Positions 9,309-18,664 are shown, numbered from the stretch's first letter. The stretch: 64,000 bases of DNA from Photobacterium kishitanii (GCF_003026355.1 NZ_PYON01000022.1:1-64000), one strand, 5' to 3'. Numbers and translations: made by a program. The notes: generated by a model not told the origin, from the sequence alone.

Positions 9309-10437
9309 TTTATTTAAGCATGAACTAAAAGCTATCTTCAGTAATTTCTCGCTGGTGTTTACTGTTTTTGGTGGAGTAGTGTTTTATTCATTTTTATATC
9401 CATTACCTTACCTTAATGAATTACCGCGAGAACAACGAGTCGCAGTGGTTAATCTTGACCATAGTCAAATGAGTCGTGAATTAATTCGTATGGCTGATGC
9501 GACCCCACAAGTTCAAATTACTGAGCATCTTGGTAGTCTGAATGCTGCTAAAATCGCGTTGGAAGATCGTCAAGTTGACGGTATTTTAGTGATTCCTGAG
9601 CATTTTTATCGTGATGTGATGATGGGGACCAGTCCAACTTTGGCTTATGCTGGCAATGCGGCACTATTTTTAGTTTATGGAACCGTAGTTGAAGGTTTAA
9701 ATGGTGCAGGTAATGCGTTAGCGATTAAAGCGAAAGTAAATCGTATGATGTTGACTGGTGATGGTGCCGTCGAGGCAACACAGCATGCGACAGCAATGAA
9801 GCTTAATATGCGACCAGTATTTAATGTCACGATGGGCTATATCAATTATGTGGTACCCGCCGTGTTTGTGTTAATTCTTCATCAAACTTTATTGATAGGG
9901 GTTGGCATGATGGGGGCTGCTGAAACTGAAGCACGTGCCGCGGGGAAAACCGGCTATTGGGCGCAATATCCAGTTTGGATGGTAATGATAGTACGTGCAC
10001 TATTGTTTACCTTAATCTATCTACCATTAGTGATGTATTACTTTGGCTTCAGCTATGTCTACTACGGTGTGAATCGGTTAGCGTCGATTAATGATCTGCT
10101 TATGATGACTATTCCGTTTTTATTAGCGGTGATCATGTTAGGTATGGTACTAGGACAATTATTACCTCGTTGTGAATTAGTGACACTCGTGGTGTTATTG
10201 AGCTCATTACCCTTAGTGTTTAGTGCTGGATTTATTTGGCCTCCCTCTGCCATACCGACTGAGATTAATGTGATAGCGCAACTTGCACCTTCTACTGCCG
10301 CAATTAATGGTTTTCTTGGCCTCAATCAGCTTGGAGCGACTTTTGCGCAAGAGATTGATCGCTGGGGACAGTTGTGGTTGCAGTTTATTAGTTTTACTGC
10401 AATCAGCTATTGGTTGATGCGTCGATCACGACAATAA
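9295..10437 (+). CDS. ABC-2 type permease, second paralogue
   Basis: A 380-residue permease with the same layout as its upstream neighbour: a helix near residues 18-38, a periplasmic domain starting AVVNLDHSQMSRELIR, then five to six C-terminal helices. It begins within the previous gene behind a GGGAG ribosome site, so the four genes from 5730 form one translationally coupled operon. The two permeases probably form a heterodimer. No ATPase gene is present in the operon or nearby. The energy source must be encoded elsewhere, or the complex works differently. Confidence 0.85.
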   Translation: MSWGDLFKHELKAIFSNFSLVFTVFGGVVFYSFLYPLPYLNELPREQRVAVVNLDHSQMSRELIRMADATPQVQITEHLGSLNAAKIALEDRQVDGILVIPEHFYRDVMMGTSPTLAYAGNAALFLVYGTVVEGLNGAGNALAIKAKVNRMMLTGDGAVEATQHATAMKLNMRPVFNVTMGYINYVVPAVFVLILHQTLLIGVGMMGAAETEARAAGKTGYWAQYPVWMVMIVRALLFTLIYLPLVMYYFGFSYVYYGVNRLASINDLLMMTIPFLLAVIMLGMVLGQLLPRCELVTLVVLLSSLPLVFSAGFIWPPSAIPTEINVIAQLAPSTAAINGFLGLNQLGATFAQEIDRWGQLWLQFISFTAISYWLMRRSRQ

Positions 10438-10452
10438 AGTAATAATGTTAAT

Positions 10453-10481
10453 AAAAAGAGCATATTGATGCTCTTTTTTTT
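10453..10481 (+). terminator. Terminator of the exporter operon
   Basis: The stem AAAAAGAGCAT/ATGCTCTTTTT has a 4-base loop and continues into an eight-base T run: a textbook intrinsic terminator. Confidence 0.9.
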
Positions 10482-10598
10482 GCAATTAAATGTACGCTGT
10501 TTTATATTGACAGCCATTAGGTAAATAAGATGTGGTAAATGTTAAATTAACAGCCACACTTAATAAGCAAAGTTACGTTTAACTAGTAGGAGGTTGTC

Positions 10599-11087
10599 TT
10601 GAGTCATAAATCAATGGCGAATAAAAAAGTAATGGTCGCTGTGGCGATGATGTTGTCATTAGGTGTCGTCGGCTGTGCTCAAAACCCTTATGGTGATGCT
10701 TACAATGTTGGTGAAGCTCGCACTATGCAAACGGTTTTGACTGGGACAATTACTAAACTTGATGCTGTAACAATGAGCTCTGATGGTGAAAGTACTATTG
10801 GTACACTTGCTGGTGCTGCTATTGGTGGCATTTTAGGGTCGAAAGTTGGTGGCGGTTCAGGCTCTGATATTGCTGCAATTGGTGGTGCCCTTGCGGGTGG
10901 TGCTTTAGGTAATAGTGCTGGTGGTGCGATCAGTAAACGTCAGGGCGTCAATATTGTTATTAAGTTAGATAGTGGTCGTACTGTTGCGGTTGTACAGCAG
11001 GTTGATCCTAATATGATCTTCCGTGTGGGTCAGCGAGTTGATATTTATCAACAAGGCCGTACCACGCGTGTTGTACCTGCAAATTAA
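10599..11087 (+). CDS. slyB: SlyB/Pcp-like outer membrane lipoprotein with glycine zipper
   Basis: A 162-residue lipoprotein with TTG start and a strong AGGAGG ribosome site. The signal peptide ends in the lipobox VVGC (Cys ~24). The centre is a long glycine zipper (GTLAGAAIGGILG...GGALAGGALG), and a small beta domain follows. This is the SlyB family (E. coli SlyB is about 155 residues), which stabilises the outer membrane; in enterobacteria it is PhoPQ-induced. I found no convincing PhoP box here. The gene is monocistronic with its own terminator. Confidence 0.85.
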   Translation: MSHKSMANKKVMVAVAMMLSLGVVGCAQNPYGDAYNVGEARTMQTVLTGTITKLDAVTMSSDGESTIGTLAGAAIGGILGSKVGGGSGSDIAAIGGALAGGALGNSAGGAISKRQGVNIVIKLDSGRTVAVVQQVDPNMIFRVGQRVDIYQQGRTTRVVPAN

Positions 11088-11105
11088 CTTGAAAGACTGA
11101 TACAT

Positions 11106-11136
11106 AAATAAGGCAGTGAATACTGCCTTATTTATT
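11106..11136 (+). terminator. Terminator after slyB
   Basis: The stem AAATAAGGCAGT/ACTGCCTTATTT has a 4-base loop and is followed by ATTG. Confidence 0.75.
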
Positions 11137-11289
11137 GTAAATCGTATTGAGCTGTAATAGTGCTCGAGCTTAGTAATTAATGGTGTCACAATCAGTACAT
11201 GACGGCTCACTATCATAAGTTTCGAATTGGTATTTATGCATAGAGGAGTAAGCTTCTATAGTACGAGGTAATTAATGTAACTAATTTTG

Positions 11290-11796
11290 TTATAATTTTG
11301 TGGTAAACCATATTGTGGCCACTAATACCAATAATGATAGAATCACAAATAAGGTGATTATAGGTGTGCGTTTAAATATCCCAAACCCAGGCCACATTTT
11401 CTCATTACATACTTTGAATTTATAATAATCAAAGGCTCCCAAATAAGAATATATTCCTACCGCAAACGCTCCAAAGACATAAAAGCGAGCCATTGATTCA
11501 ATATGCAAGGTGTAAGTTGTAATAATAAATAGGCTCTTGATGAGCATTACTAAGCCAGTTAAAACAAAGCCTTTCCCCCACATTTTCTTAGCAAAGTACC
11601 AGAACCCACCAAATATCAGTGGCCAGAGTAAACAGACTAATGACGATTGATCCCACCACGATAACGCTGAATATTTCTTATTATGAATGGTTAAGGTTAT
11701 TATTGATTTAGCTTCTGAGCCACCGATACTATTAAATAATTGGAAACGTTTTTTCCATCCATTACTAACCTTTAATTCTTCAATTTTATTTACCAT
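11290..11796 (-). CDS. DUF2628-like membrane protein
   Basis: The frame is open to an ATG at 11868, but ATG 11796 (MVNKIEELKV) has an AGAGAC ribosome site and is preferred, giving 168 residues. A cytosolic N-terminus is followed by a WWDQSS..LLWPLIFGGFWYFAKKMWGKG block and three to four hydrophobic helices. The aromatic-rich WPxxFGxFWYFxxKMWxxG motif is what I associate with DUF2628 proteins. The function is unknown. It points away from slyB and borders the long gene-poor stretch to its right. Confidence 0.6.
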   Translation of the reverse strand: MVNKIEELKVSNGWKKRFQLFNSIGGSEAKSIITLTIHNKKYSALSWWDQSSLVCLLWPLIFGGFWYFAKKMWGKGFVLTGLVMLIKSLFIITTYTLHIESMARFYVFGAFAVGIYSYLGAFDYYKFKVCNEKMWPGFGIFKRTPIITLFVILSLLVLVATIWFTTKL

Positions 11797-11868
11797 TATA
11801 ATTGTCTCTTTTTTATTGTAGATTGAGTTAAAACGCACTCGATATTTATTCGTTATAGTCTCTAACAT

Positions 11869-12711
11869 AAGGAGAAGAGTAAGTTTTGGAATGAAAAAGC
11901 CATGAAATGAATTTTTTCATATTAAATCCTGTATGTAGTTAAAACTTTTAATCAATAAAACTTAATTAAGGATCTAATAGGAGAGAGAATTCTAGTATTT
12001 ATTTTAAATATGACTTTACTTATTGGAGATAAGTGTCAATTAATACTCTTATAAATAAATTATAAACTGATTATCTATATTAATAATATGGATTAATATT
12101 TAATTAAACTAATCGTAATAATCTATTATTTTCATTACTATAAGCTATCGGATTCTATTAATATGGCTAGTAATAAGCGAAATAAAATAAATTTTTATAT
12201 TTAGAGCAGGCTGTCAGGAGTTAAACTTTGGCCATTTATAACTGGTATTCAGAGATGCTCTATCTGCATATGCTATAACATTAAGGGATGCTTACTACGT
12301 TGTACAGTTTAATTTAACATTAAATAAATTTTACTTTTTACAGACTATATTTTTATTCGTTGTTGTTTAAGAAAATAATATCACGTTTGTTTTTTATTGC
12401 TATTTTGATGCCAATGTTGATCTTTTTGATGTTTGTTGTGTGCTCGGTGGTTATATTTTTAACCTAGATAGAAGGCTTTTTTAGCAAACTATTATTCTGT
12501 CAGTGATCAATTGATGATCTTGAGATGCTGTTATTTTTAATTATTTAGGTTTTTATTCTGAATGATGGTTTTTTATAGGTTTTTTATCTGGTCTGATAAG
12601 TTTATGCATATTGCTTGTGAATGAATATTCCAAAGTATAGAAAATGAGCGAATAATTAATTTGTAACTAATTGTGTCAAAGAGTACGCTGTGCGCTTTCT
12701 AAAAAACCTCT
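11869..12711. other. Gene-poor, AT-rich stretch of about 840 bases
   Basis: I see no ORF with a convincing ribosome site, no tRNA and no strong terminator. A run of hydrophobic codons without a good start (12363-12467) is the only structured reading frame. The length suggests either a long regulatory leader for the UhpC-like gene or a site from which a gene has been lost. Confidence 0.5.
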
Positions 12712-12729
12712 TTGAACGACTCATATTTG

Positions 12730-14016
12730 ATGAACAATTCTAAACTAGATGCGACTTATAAACGCCTTCGTTGGCAAATAATTATTACTACTTTCTTGAC
12801 CTATACAGTGATGTATATCTCAAGAAAAGCGTTTGCTGCCGCTGCGCCATTATTAATGAAAGATCTAGGCATGACCATGGTTCAATTTGGTTTAGCCTCA
12901 TCGATTTATTATATTTTATACGGCCTTTCAAAATTTAGTTCTGGTCTTTTAGCTGATAAAATTAACCCTCGTTTGTTTCTAGCGCCAGTGTTAGTCATTA
13001 TTGCGATTATTAACGTTGGTATTGGTATGACTAATAGCGTTACGATGCTGTTAGTGCTGTATTGTTTGACCGCTGTTGTTCAAGGCTGTGGTTTTCCACC
13101 GATTGCTAAAGCGATCAGTCAGTGGTATTCAAAGTCTGAGCGTGGTGGTTGGTATTCATTATGGAATACATCCCACAATGTCGGTGGCGCATTGGCACCG
13201 TTAATTGCTTCTGCTGTTATTGCTTATACAGGTAACTGGCGTTATGCGTTTTATGTACCAGCAGCGATTACTGCAGTACAGGCCTTGATCGCGGCTATTT
13301 TGATGCGTGGTAAACCTGAAAATTACGGTCTACCTAATGTCGGTGAATGGCGTAATGATACCAAGCAATTAGAGATCAATAAGCGCTCTGAAGCTGGTCT
13401 ATCAATGTGGGTTATGTTTCAACGCTACATTTTGACTAACCCGATTATTTGGTTAGCGATCGGTGGTGATTTATGTATTTATGTGATTCGTACTGTTTCA
13501 AGTGACTGGGTGAGTGTTTACTTCGTTGATGTCCTACATTGGGACTTAATTAGATCGAACTCATTAGTTGCTTGGTTTGAAGCTGGTGGTATTTTAGGCG
13601 GTCTGACATCAGGTATTATTTCTGATAAGTTCTTTGGCGCCGATCGTTGGAAAACAATTTTAATTTACTGCTTTGTATTAATTGCTGGTATGGTCGGTGT
13701 TGCTTTAACTATCCATATGAGCTACTTACTTGTTGCGCTGTGTTTCTTTGTTATTGGTGCCGGTATTTACGCGCCACAGATGTTGTTTGCATTAGGTATC
13801 ATTGAAGCATCTCACGCTGATGGTGCGGGTGCTGCAACGGGTCTTAAAGGTGGTGTAACTTACATTGGTGCTGCACTTGCTGGTGCGCCAATAGCAATGA
13901 TTGAAACAGCCTATTCTTGGAATGGTGTGTTTGTATTGCTAGCCGGTATTGCCGTTACGTTAGTTATTTTAACTTGTGTTATTATTCGCGTTGATAGTAA
14001 ACGCTTACCTATGTAA
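12730..14016 (+). CDS. MFS transporter of the organophosphate:phosphate antiporter family, UhpC-like
   Basis: The frame opens at a TTG (12712), but ATG 12730 gives the better N-terminus, for 428 residues with 12 predicted helices. Characteristic OPA/UhpC blocks are MYISRKAFAAAAP after helix 1, SERGGWYSLWNTSHNVGGAL, KPENYGLPNVGEWRND in the central loop and GAGAATGLKGG near the C-terminus. UhpC is a sensor of glucose-6-phosphate and GlpT/UhpT are transporters of the same family, so this could be either a transporter or a receptor. No UhpAB-like two-component genes are adjacent, which favours transport of a phosphorylated sugar or related organophosphate. The ribosome site is weak. Confidence 0.8.
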   Translation: MNNSKLDATYKRLRWQIIITTFLTYTVMYISRKAFAAAAPLLMKDLGMTMVQFGLASSIYYILYGLSKFSSGLLADKINPRLFLAPVLVIIAIINVGIGMTNSVTMLLVLYCLTAVVQGCGFPPIAKAISQWYSKSERGGWYSLWNTSHNVGGALAPLIASAVIAYTGNWRYAFYVPAAITAVQALIAAILMRGKPENYGLPNVGEWRNDTKQLEINKRSEAGLSMWVMFQRYILTNPIIWLAIGGDLCIYVIRTVSSDWVSVYFVDVLHWDLIRSNSLVAWFEAGGILGGLTSGIISDKFFGADRWKTILIYCFVLIAGMVGVALTIHMSYLLVALCFFVIGAGIYAPQMLFALGIIEASHADGAGAATGLKGGVTYIGAALAGAPIAMIETAYSWNGVFVLLAGIAVTLVILTCVIIRVDSKRLPM

Positions 14017-14037
14017 TTCGTTGATACTATTAATAAT

Positions 14038-14066
14038 AAAAAAGCGACCGCTATGGTCGCTTTTTT
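14038..14066. terminator. Bidirectional terminator
   Basis: The stem AAAAAAGCGACC/GGTCGCTTTTTT with loop GCTAT serves the convergent UhpC-like and QEGLA genes. Confidence 0.9.
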
Positions 14067-14107
14067 AGTGTTAGTTACAATAGAAAATCGCTATTGATAA
14101 CCAAATA

Positions 14108-16093
14108 TTAACGAATTGAATTCAGCATAAAGTCCATTACTGGATCGATTTCTGCTTCAATCGAAAGTGCTTTTGGCATAAAACTTGGTGTTTTAAGAAT
14201 TCCGCGTTCAATTAATTCATCGAGCAATGGTTTAAATTCAAACCCTGTTTTACCAATGAATAATGAGGTTAAGTCTTCCGTTTTATAAGCCTGGATTGCG
14301 TCTTTTAAGCCACGTAGATACAGGAAGTCTTTAGTAAAACCACCGCCACGATAAGCGCGTGCAGTAATGGTAAATGCTTCATCATCACACACATCATAAT
14401 CATGACGTAGACTATTAAAGCAGTCATTAAAGCTATCGCCATTGACCATCATTTCTACTGCAACTACACGTAACGCCAATGTTTTTAGACGATGCAGTGG
14501 GAAGCTACCCGATAAATGCTCACATAAAATCGCTAAGCCTTCTTGGGTATGGGTGTTACCCGGTAAGCCTAATTGTAGAATTTTAAGTGGCTGTCTTTCA
14601 GCGTTGACTGATGTAACAAGGTGAACGCCTAACTCATGGTGGATTAAGGCATCTAAGTCACCTTGAGTAAAGCGACTATTTGGGTTGACCTTGATAACCT
14701 TGCCACTCACCATTGCACGAGCAATTAACTGCTTAGATGATACGACTTTACAAGGGATATCATATTCAGCAGCCGCTATTTTAAACGCTTCGATTGCTTC
14801 TTTAGCACTGATGTTTGCTGGTTGCTGTTCTTTATATTCGCAGGCATGCAAAATAAATTTAGCATTAGCAATATCACGCTCATCTGGCTGGCCGTAGTAA
14901 CGCAGTGAGTTATATAAAAACTCATCAGTGCCAATACTGCATAGAAGATCAATACGAACAGCTAACTGATCGATGACTTTACGATACATTTTTTGTACGT
15001 CAGCATCACGGATTGTCTCAACCGGTAAACGGTAAAGCTGCTCACGGAATTTATACGGATCCAAATCCAATTGACGATAAGTAAATTGTGGTTGGTAGCT
15101 GTATGGTTTACTTAAAAAGCGTCTTTTTTCTTGTTTTAAGTTAGTTGGGTTAATATAGCTTAAGGTATTAATTCCTTTTGCTATTTTATACAACTGACGA
15201 TCAAGATTAATCACTTCTTTAGATAGATTCGATGCAAGCACATCACTACCCGTTAGCCCTTTGGCTTTGGTACGTTTAGTGATAGTGAACGCTGCATGTT
15301 CAGTGATCACTGTCTTCATCGATTCTTTTAGCTTTTCAATAACGAGTGGGTAAGCTTCACCCCCTTCTTCGTTCATGAAAATCTTTTTCACTTCAATTGG
15401 CATAATTAAAGTGTTTTTGAAGTGTTGCTTAATAAAAGTCGCTTGGTAGCCTAGGCCTTTAAAAATATCATTTTCAAGCGCAATAACATCAATGTTAGGC
15501 AATTCAACAGTATTAAGCCCTTCAAGTAACACATCAATTTCTTTGCGCCATCGACGACGGTTAACCTGCATCGTACCAAGATTAAATGTTGGTGTTACAG
15601 TATCAATGCGTTGGTAGTTATACGAATGAATATCGTAAATTAGGCATAAACCAAATTGCAGCTCTAACGTCTCAACTAAGCATTGTAGAATGCGGTAGTA
15701 ACTTTGGTGTTTGGCCAAAGTTATTTCACGTTCAGCATCGCTTAGAGGTGCTAACCAGACATTTTTTCCCCATGCGTCGTCGTAGATACAGTTTTCAGGT
15801 GCACGATTGAGATCATACTCATAACGTGAATCCTTACCTTGCAATACTATCGGCAATGAGGAAATGAAGTCACCAGTAAAGGGATCTTCTTCAAAATAAC
15901 GTTCTTCTTCTGTCAACGCACACTGTGATTGCAGTGATTGACGCAGTTGGTGACCGTTATGGATCGCAGTTGCAATATAAGGTTGATATTCACTAATGCG
16001 AATCATCAAGCTACCATCGTCAAGATGCGCCTCAAATGGCGTAAGACTACGTATTTTTTCTAAAATCTCTAACTCAGTAAGCTGCATCTGCAA
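14108..16093 (-). CDS. FGase-like domain fused to DUF1704 (QEGLA) metallopeptidase
   Basis: A 661-residue cytosolic fusion. Residues ~20-260 resemble N-formylglutamate amidohydrolase: HNGHQLR, EEDPFTGDF, SRYEYDLNRAPE and the metal-site-like DIHSYNYQR. The C-terminal half is DUF1704, with the zinc motif HHELGVH (~483-489, HExxxH type) and the downstream QEGLA (~515) whose Glu should be the third ligand. Annotation pipelines call this a flavohemoglobin expression-modulating QEGLA protein. Its best-characterised relatives are MATCAP tubulin carboxypeptidases, which remove a C-terminal residue. The gene overlaps the upstream ATP-grasp gene by 20 bases, so the two are coupled. The expected chemistry is metal-dependent hydrolysis of an amide or peptide bond, substrate unknown. 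Confidence 0.8.
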   Translation of the reverse strand: MQMQLTELEILEKIRSLTPFEAHLDDGSLMIRISEYQPYIATAIHNGHQLRQSLQSQCALTEEERYFEEDPFTGDFISSLPIVLQGKDSRYEYDLNRAPENCIYDDAWGKNVWLAPLSDAEREITLAKHQSYYRILQCLVETLELQFGLCLIYDIHSYNYQRIDTVTPTFNLGTMQVNRRRWRKEIDVLLEGLNTVELPNIDVIALENDIFKGLGYQATFIKQHFKNTLIMPIEVKKIFMNEEGGEAYPLVIEKLKESMKTVITEHAAFTITKRTKAKGLTGSDVLASNLSKEVINLDRQLYKIAKGINTLSYINPTNLKQEKRRFLSKPYSYQPQFTYRQLDLDPYKFREQLYRLPVETIRDADVQKMYRKVIDQLAVRIDLLCSIGTDEFLYNSLRYYGQPDERDIANAKFILHACEYKEQQPANISAKEAIEAFKIAAAEYDIPCKVVSSKQLIARAMVSGKVIKVNPNSRFTQGDLDALIHHELGVHLVTSVNAERQPLKILQLGLPGNTHTQEGLAILCEHLSGSFPLHRLKTLALRVVAVEMMVNGDSFNDCFNSLRHDYDVCDDEAFTITARAYRGGGFTKDFLYLRGLKDAIQAYKTEDLTSLFIGKTGFEFKPLLDELIERGILKTPSFMPKALSIEAEIDPVMDFMLNSIR

Positions 16094-17099
16094 TTACCTT
16101 CCGAAAATCATTTTTGCGAGTGATTCCAACTTCTTTTGCAATCACAACGCTTTCCACAAAATCAAGCACATTGCGTTGTAACTTCACGCGATTTAGGCGG
16201 TTAATACGAGTAATGCCGCCTGGGCTTAGTACATTAACTTCAACTAATTTACCGTTAATAACATCTAGACCGACGAAATAAAGGCCGTCGCGGACTAATT
16301 TAGGGCCAATATGTTTACATAGCGCTAATTCTTGCTTGGTTAAAACGTGTTTTACTTCGCGACCGCCAGCATGAATATTTGAGCGTACATCGCCTTCTGC
16401 TGGGATACGACGCATAGCACCAATAGGCTCACCATTTAATAACATGATGCGCACATCGCCTTGCTCAGCGCCTTCAATGTAGTCTTGTAGGATAACGTAG
16501 TTCTGATCATCCCCAATATAGAAATCTAATAATGATTTCACACTTGATTTAGCACTTTTCTCGATCAAGATCACGCCTTTACCACCGTAGCCATTTAATG
16601 GCTTCAGGATCATGCGATCTTGTGGTGATTCATCAAGTACACGCTCAAGGTAATCACGGTTTTTAGATACATGAGTAACAGGAATAAATTCCTTGTTTGG
16701 ATCTGGCAATGAAGCGGTATAAAGTTTGTTATTCGCTACACGCAGGCCGTCAATATCATTAACGATAAAAGTGTGATCACGCACTGAATCAAGAAAATTC
16801 AGCGCCATGGTGTCTAATGGTGGGTTAGCACGCATAAAAATAACGTCAAAGCCTGCTAATGGTAGCTCGGCGTTATTAAATTCAGCTTTACGGTAGAAGC
16901 TTGGAATATTGTTTGAGACTTCACCTTTTTTTAATACGTTACAGAATGCAATTGCCATACTGTCGCGCATGGTTAAGTTACTCGGTGTTGTAATGGCAAC
17001 CGTGTGACCGCGGCTTGCGGCTTCGTGAATCAAACGTAAAGTAGAGTCGTTTTCTGCTTCAACGCGTTCCCACGGATACATAACAAAACAAATTTTCAT
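16074..17099 (-). CDS. GshB-like ATP-grasp ligase
   Basis: A 341-residue protein aligning by eye along its length with E. coli glutathione synthetase: an N-terminal Rossmann-like domain, FDVIFMRANPPLDT (equivalent to GshB DVILMRKDPPFDT), MILKPLNGYGGKGV (ATP-binding lysine and glycine loop), GDVRIMLLNGEPIGAMRRIPAEGDVRSN, and GLYFVGLDVINGKLVEVNVLSPGG with metal-binding Glu/Asn. It is clearly an active-looking ATP-grasp enzyme. It is probably not the housekeeping gshB, because it is coupled to a two-domain hydrolase gene rather than to the usual gshB neighbours. It most likely joins an amino acid or thiol to a carboxylate by way of an acyl-phosphate. Confidence 0.8.
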   Translation of the reverse strand: MKICFVMYPWERVEAENDSTLRLIHEAASRGHTVAITTPSNLTMRDSMAIAFCNVLKKGEVSNNIPSFYRKAEFNNAELPLAGFDVIFMRANPPLDTMALNFLDSVRDHTFIVNDIDGLRVANNKLYTASLPDPNKEFIPVTHVSKNRDYLERVLDESPQDRMILKPLNGYGGKGVILIEKSAKSSVKSLLDFYIGDDQNYVILQDYIEGAEQGDVRIMLLNGEPIGAMRRIPAEGDVRSNIHAGGREVKHVLTKQELALCKHIGPKLVRDGLYFVGLDVINGKLVEVNVLSPGGITRINRLNRVKLQRNVLDFVESVVIAKEVGITRKNDFRKVIADAAY

Positions 17100-17152
17100 A
17101 GCTATACCAAAAAGTGGCCTGTTAAATTAAACACAGGCTAATATAAAGAAAT

Positions 17153-17179
17153 AAGCCATCACACAGAGTGGGATGGCTT
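17153..17179 (-). terminator. Terminator of maoP
   Basis: The stem AAGCCATC/GATGGCTT is followed on the minus strand by ATTTCTTT. It separates maoP from the ATP-grasp gene. Confidence 0.6.
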
Positions 17180-17225
17180 CATTTTGTTGGCGATTTTTTT
17201 GAAAATCCGTTTCTAAAAGTGTTGT

Positions 17226-17582
17226 CTAATAATCGAGATCGTTATCAGTACCACTGTCGCTGTCATCATCGTCACCGTATGAGCCTGTCGTATGAGCTCG
17301 TTGTGACACACATAATGTATAACTACGTGTTTTATGACTGGTGTGGTTTAGGTATTTAATCCAGCATTTGCCAAACTCAGACACGGCTTGTTGTTGACCA
17401 TGTACTTCAGCTAAAAACTGAACCTCAGAGTCATCAATTGGTTGTGTCGTTCCGTCAAAGAGCGCACGCATAGAACGTCCATAGTTTTCTAACACGCTGG
17501 TTTCACTAATAGTAAAAACCCCTGAGCGATTAAAGCCGCGTGGGAAGTTTTTATCGTCGTAAAATTTACCTTCACTTCTCAT
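17226..17582 (-). CDS. maoP: MaoP (YifE, DUF413), chromosome macrodomain organisation protein
   Basis: A 118-residue protein with the DUF413 signature FYDDKNFPRGFNRSGVFTISE near its N-terminus and a KCWIKY segment, ending in an acidic tail rich in Asp, as in E. coli MaoP (112 residues). In E. coli, MaoP with the maoS site organises the Ori macrodomain. The divergent neighbour is hdfR, exactly as in enterobacteria, which supports the identification. I could not locate a maoS site with confidence. Confidence 0.9.
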   Translation of the reverse strand: MRSEGKFYDDKNFPRGFNRSGVFTISETSVLENYGRSMRALFDGTTQPIDDSEVQFLAEVHGQQQAVSEFGKCWIKYLNHTSHKTRSYTLCVSQRAHTTGSYGDDDDSDSGTDNDLDY

Positions 17583-17803
17583 TCATAAAGTCCTTGATGT
17601 GATTTGCGCTGATATTTATCCAGACTTGCGATGTTGTAAATCAATTATTTTTTATTGTTAAGATGAAAATATTTGATTAATATGCAGCGATAATAGGTTG
17701 TACTATCCCGCAAGATATTAATATTGAATCTATTCGCGATATAATAACTTATATATACCGTTGTTTTTCTATTTAACCTACTCTTATTATTGAGAATTTT
17801 GCC

Positions 17804-18664
17804 GTGGATACTGAATTACTTAAAACGTTCTTGGAAGTTACCAAAACACGTCACTTTGGTCGTGCTGCAGATAACTTATATTTGACCCAATCTGCAGTCA
17901 GCTTTCGTATCCGTCAGCTTGAGTCACAATTAGGTAATCCGCTATTTTCTCGTCAACGTGGAAATGTGCACCTTACTGCTGCTGGTGAACGTTTGCAGCC
18001 TTATGCTGAAGCTATTTTGCAAACTTGGGGGCGAGCTAAACAAGACGTTGCTTTAACTGATAGTTTAAATACCCAATTGACGATTGGTGCGTCACCTTTA
18101 TTTTGGGAGTTTGATGGTATATCTGCTTGGATCAATCGTATCTATGCCACAGTGCCAGGTCTGGCGTTACGTTTAGAATCAGTGAAGCGAGAAGGAATGG
18201 CGAAACGGTTGTTTGATAAAAGTATTGATTTGTTTATTACTAGTGAACCGCCAAAAATTGAAAATTTGCATGTTCAAAAAGTACGTGATTATCAATTACA
18301 GTTAGTGACTAATGTGCCTAATTGTGATGTACATAGTGTACGTGATATGTCGCTTATTTATCTTGATTGGGGAACTCGATTCTCAGTTGAACACAGCCGC
18401 ATACCTGAATTACAACGTACGCCTGTGTTACATACTCATTCATGTAAGATGGCGTTAGATTATATTTTAGCAAATGGTGGTGTTGGTTACTTCCCATCCC
18501 CCGTTGTTGCTAATAGCGCAGCTTTAGGTGAATTGTATGTTGTTGAAGATGCGCCAATTATGGAACAAAGCTTATATTTAGTTTGGCGTGAAGCTAATGA
18601 TAAAGAAGCATTAATTAATGCAATTGTAGATGTGCCATTCAAGAATGTGATCGAAAGCATTTGA
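17804..18664 (+). CDS. hdfR: HdfR, LysR-type transcriptional regulator
   Basis: A 286-residue LTTR with a GTG start. The N-terminal 60 residues (MDTELLKTFLEVTKTRHFGR and onward through the helix-turn-helix) are nearly identical to E. coli HdfR, a regulator of flhDC and of gltBD. The C-terminal effector domain (~90-280) is much more divergent. It is divergent from maoP, as in E. coli. The shared upstream region of about 220 bases is AT-rich and should hold both promoters. Confidence 0.88.
   Translation: MDTELLKTFLEVTKTRHFGRAADNLYLTQSAVSFRIRQLESQLGNPLFSRQRGNVHLTAAGERLQPYAEAILQTWGRAKQDVALTDSLNTQLTIGASPLFWEFDGISAWINRIYATVPGLALRLESVKREGMAKRLFDKSIDLFITSEPPKIENLHVQKVRDYQLQLVTNVPNCDVHSVRDMSLIYLDWGTRFSVEHSRIPELQRTPVLHTHSCKMALDYILANGGVGYFPSPVVANSAALGELYVVEDAPIMEQSLYLVWREANDKEALINAIVDVPFKNVIESI

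Noticed and set aside
10490-10598. PhoP box before slyB
   Set aside because: A GTTTAAC occurs at about 10577 but a second copy at the correct spacing (11 bases) is missing.
12363-12467. Short hydrophobic frame beginning with TTG
   Set aside because: No ATG or GTG at a suitable site, no ribosome site; only mentioned as part of the empty region.
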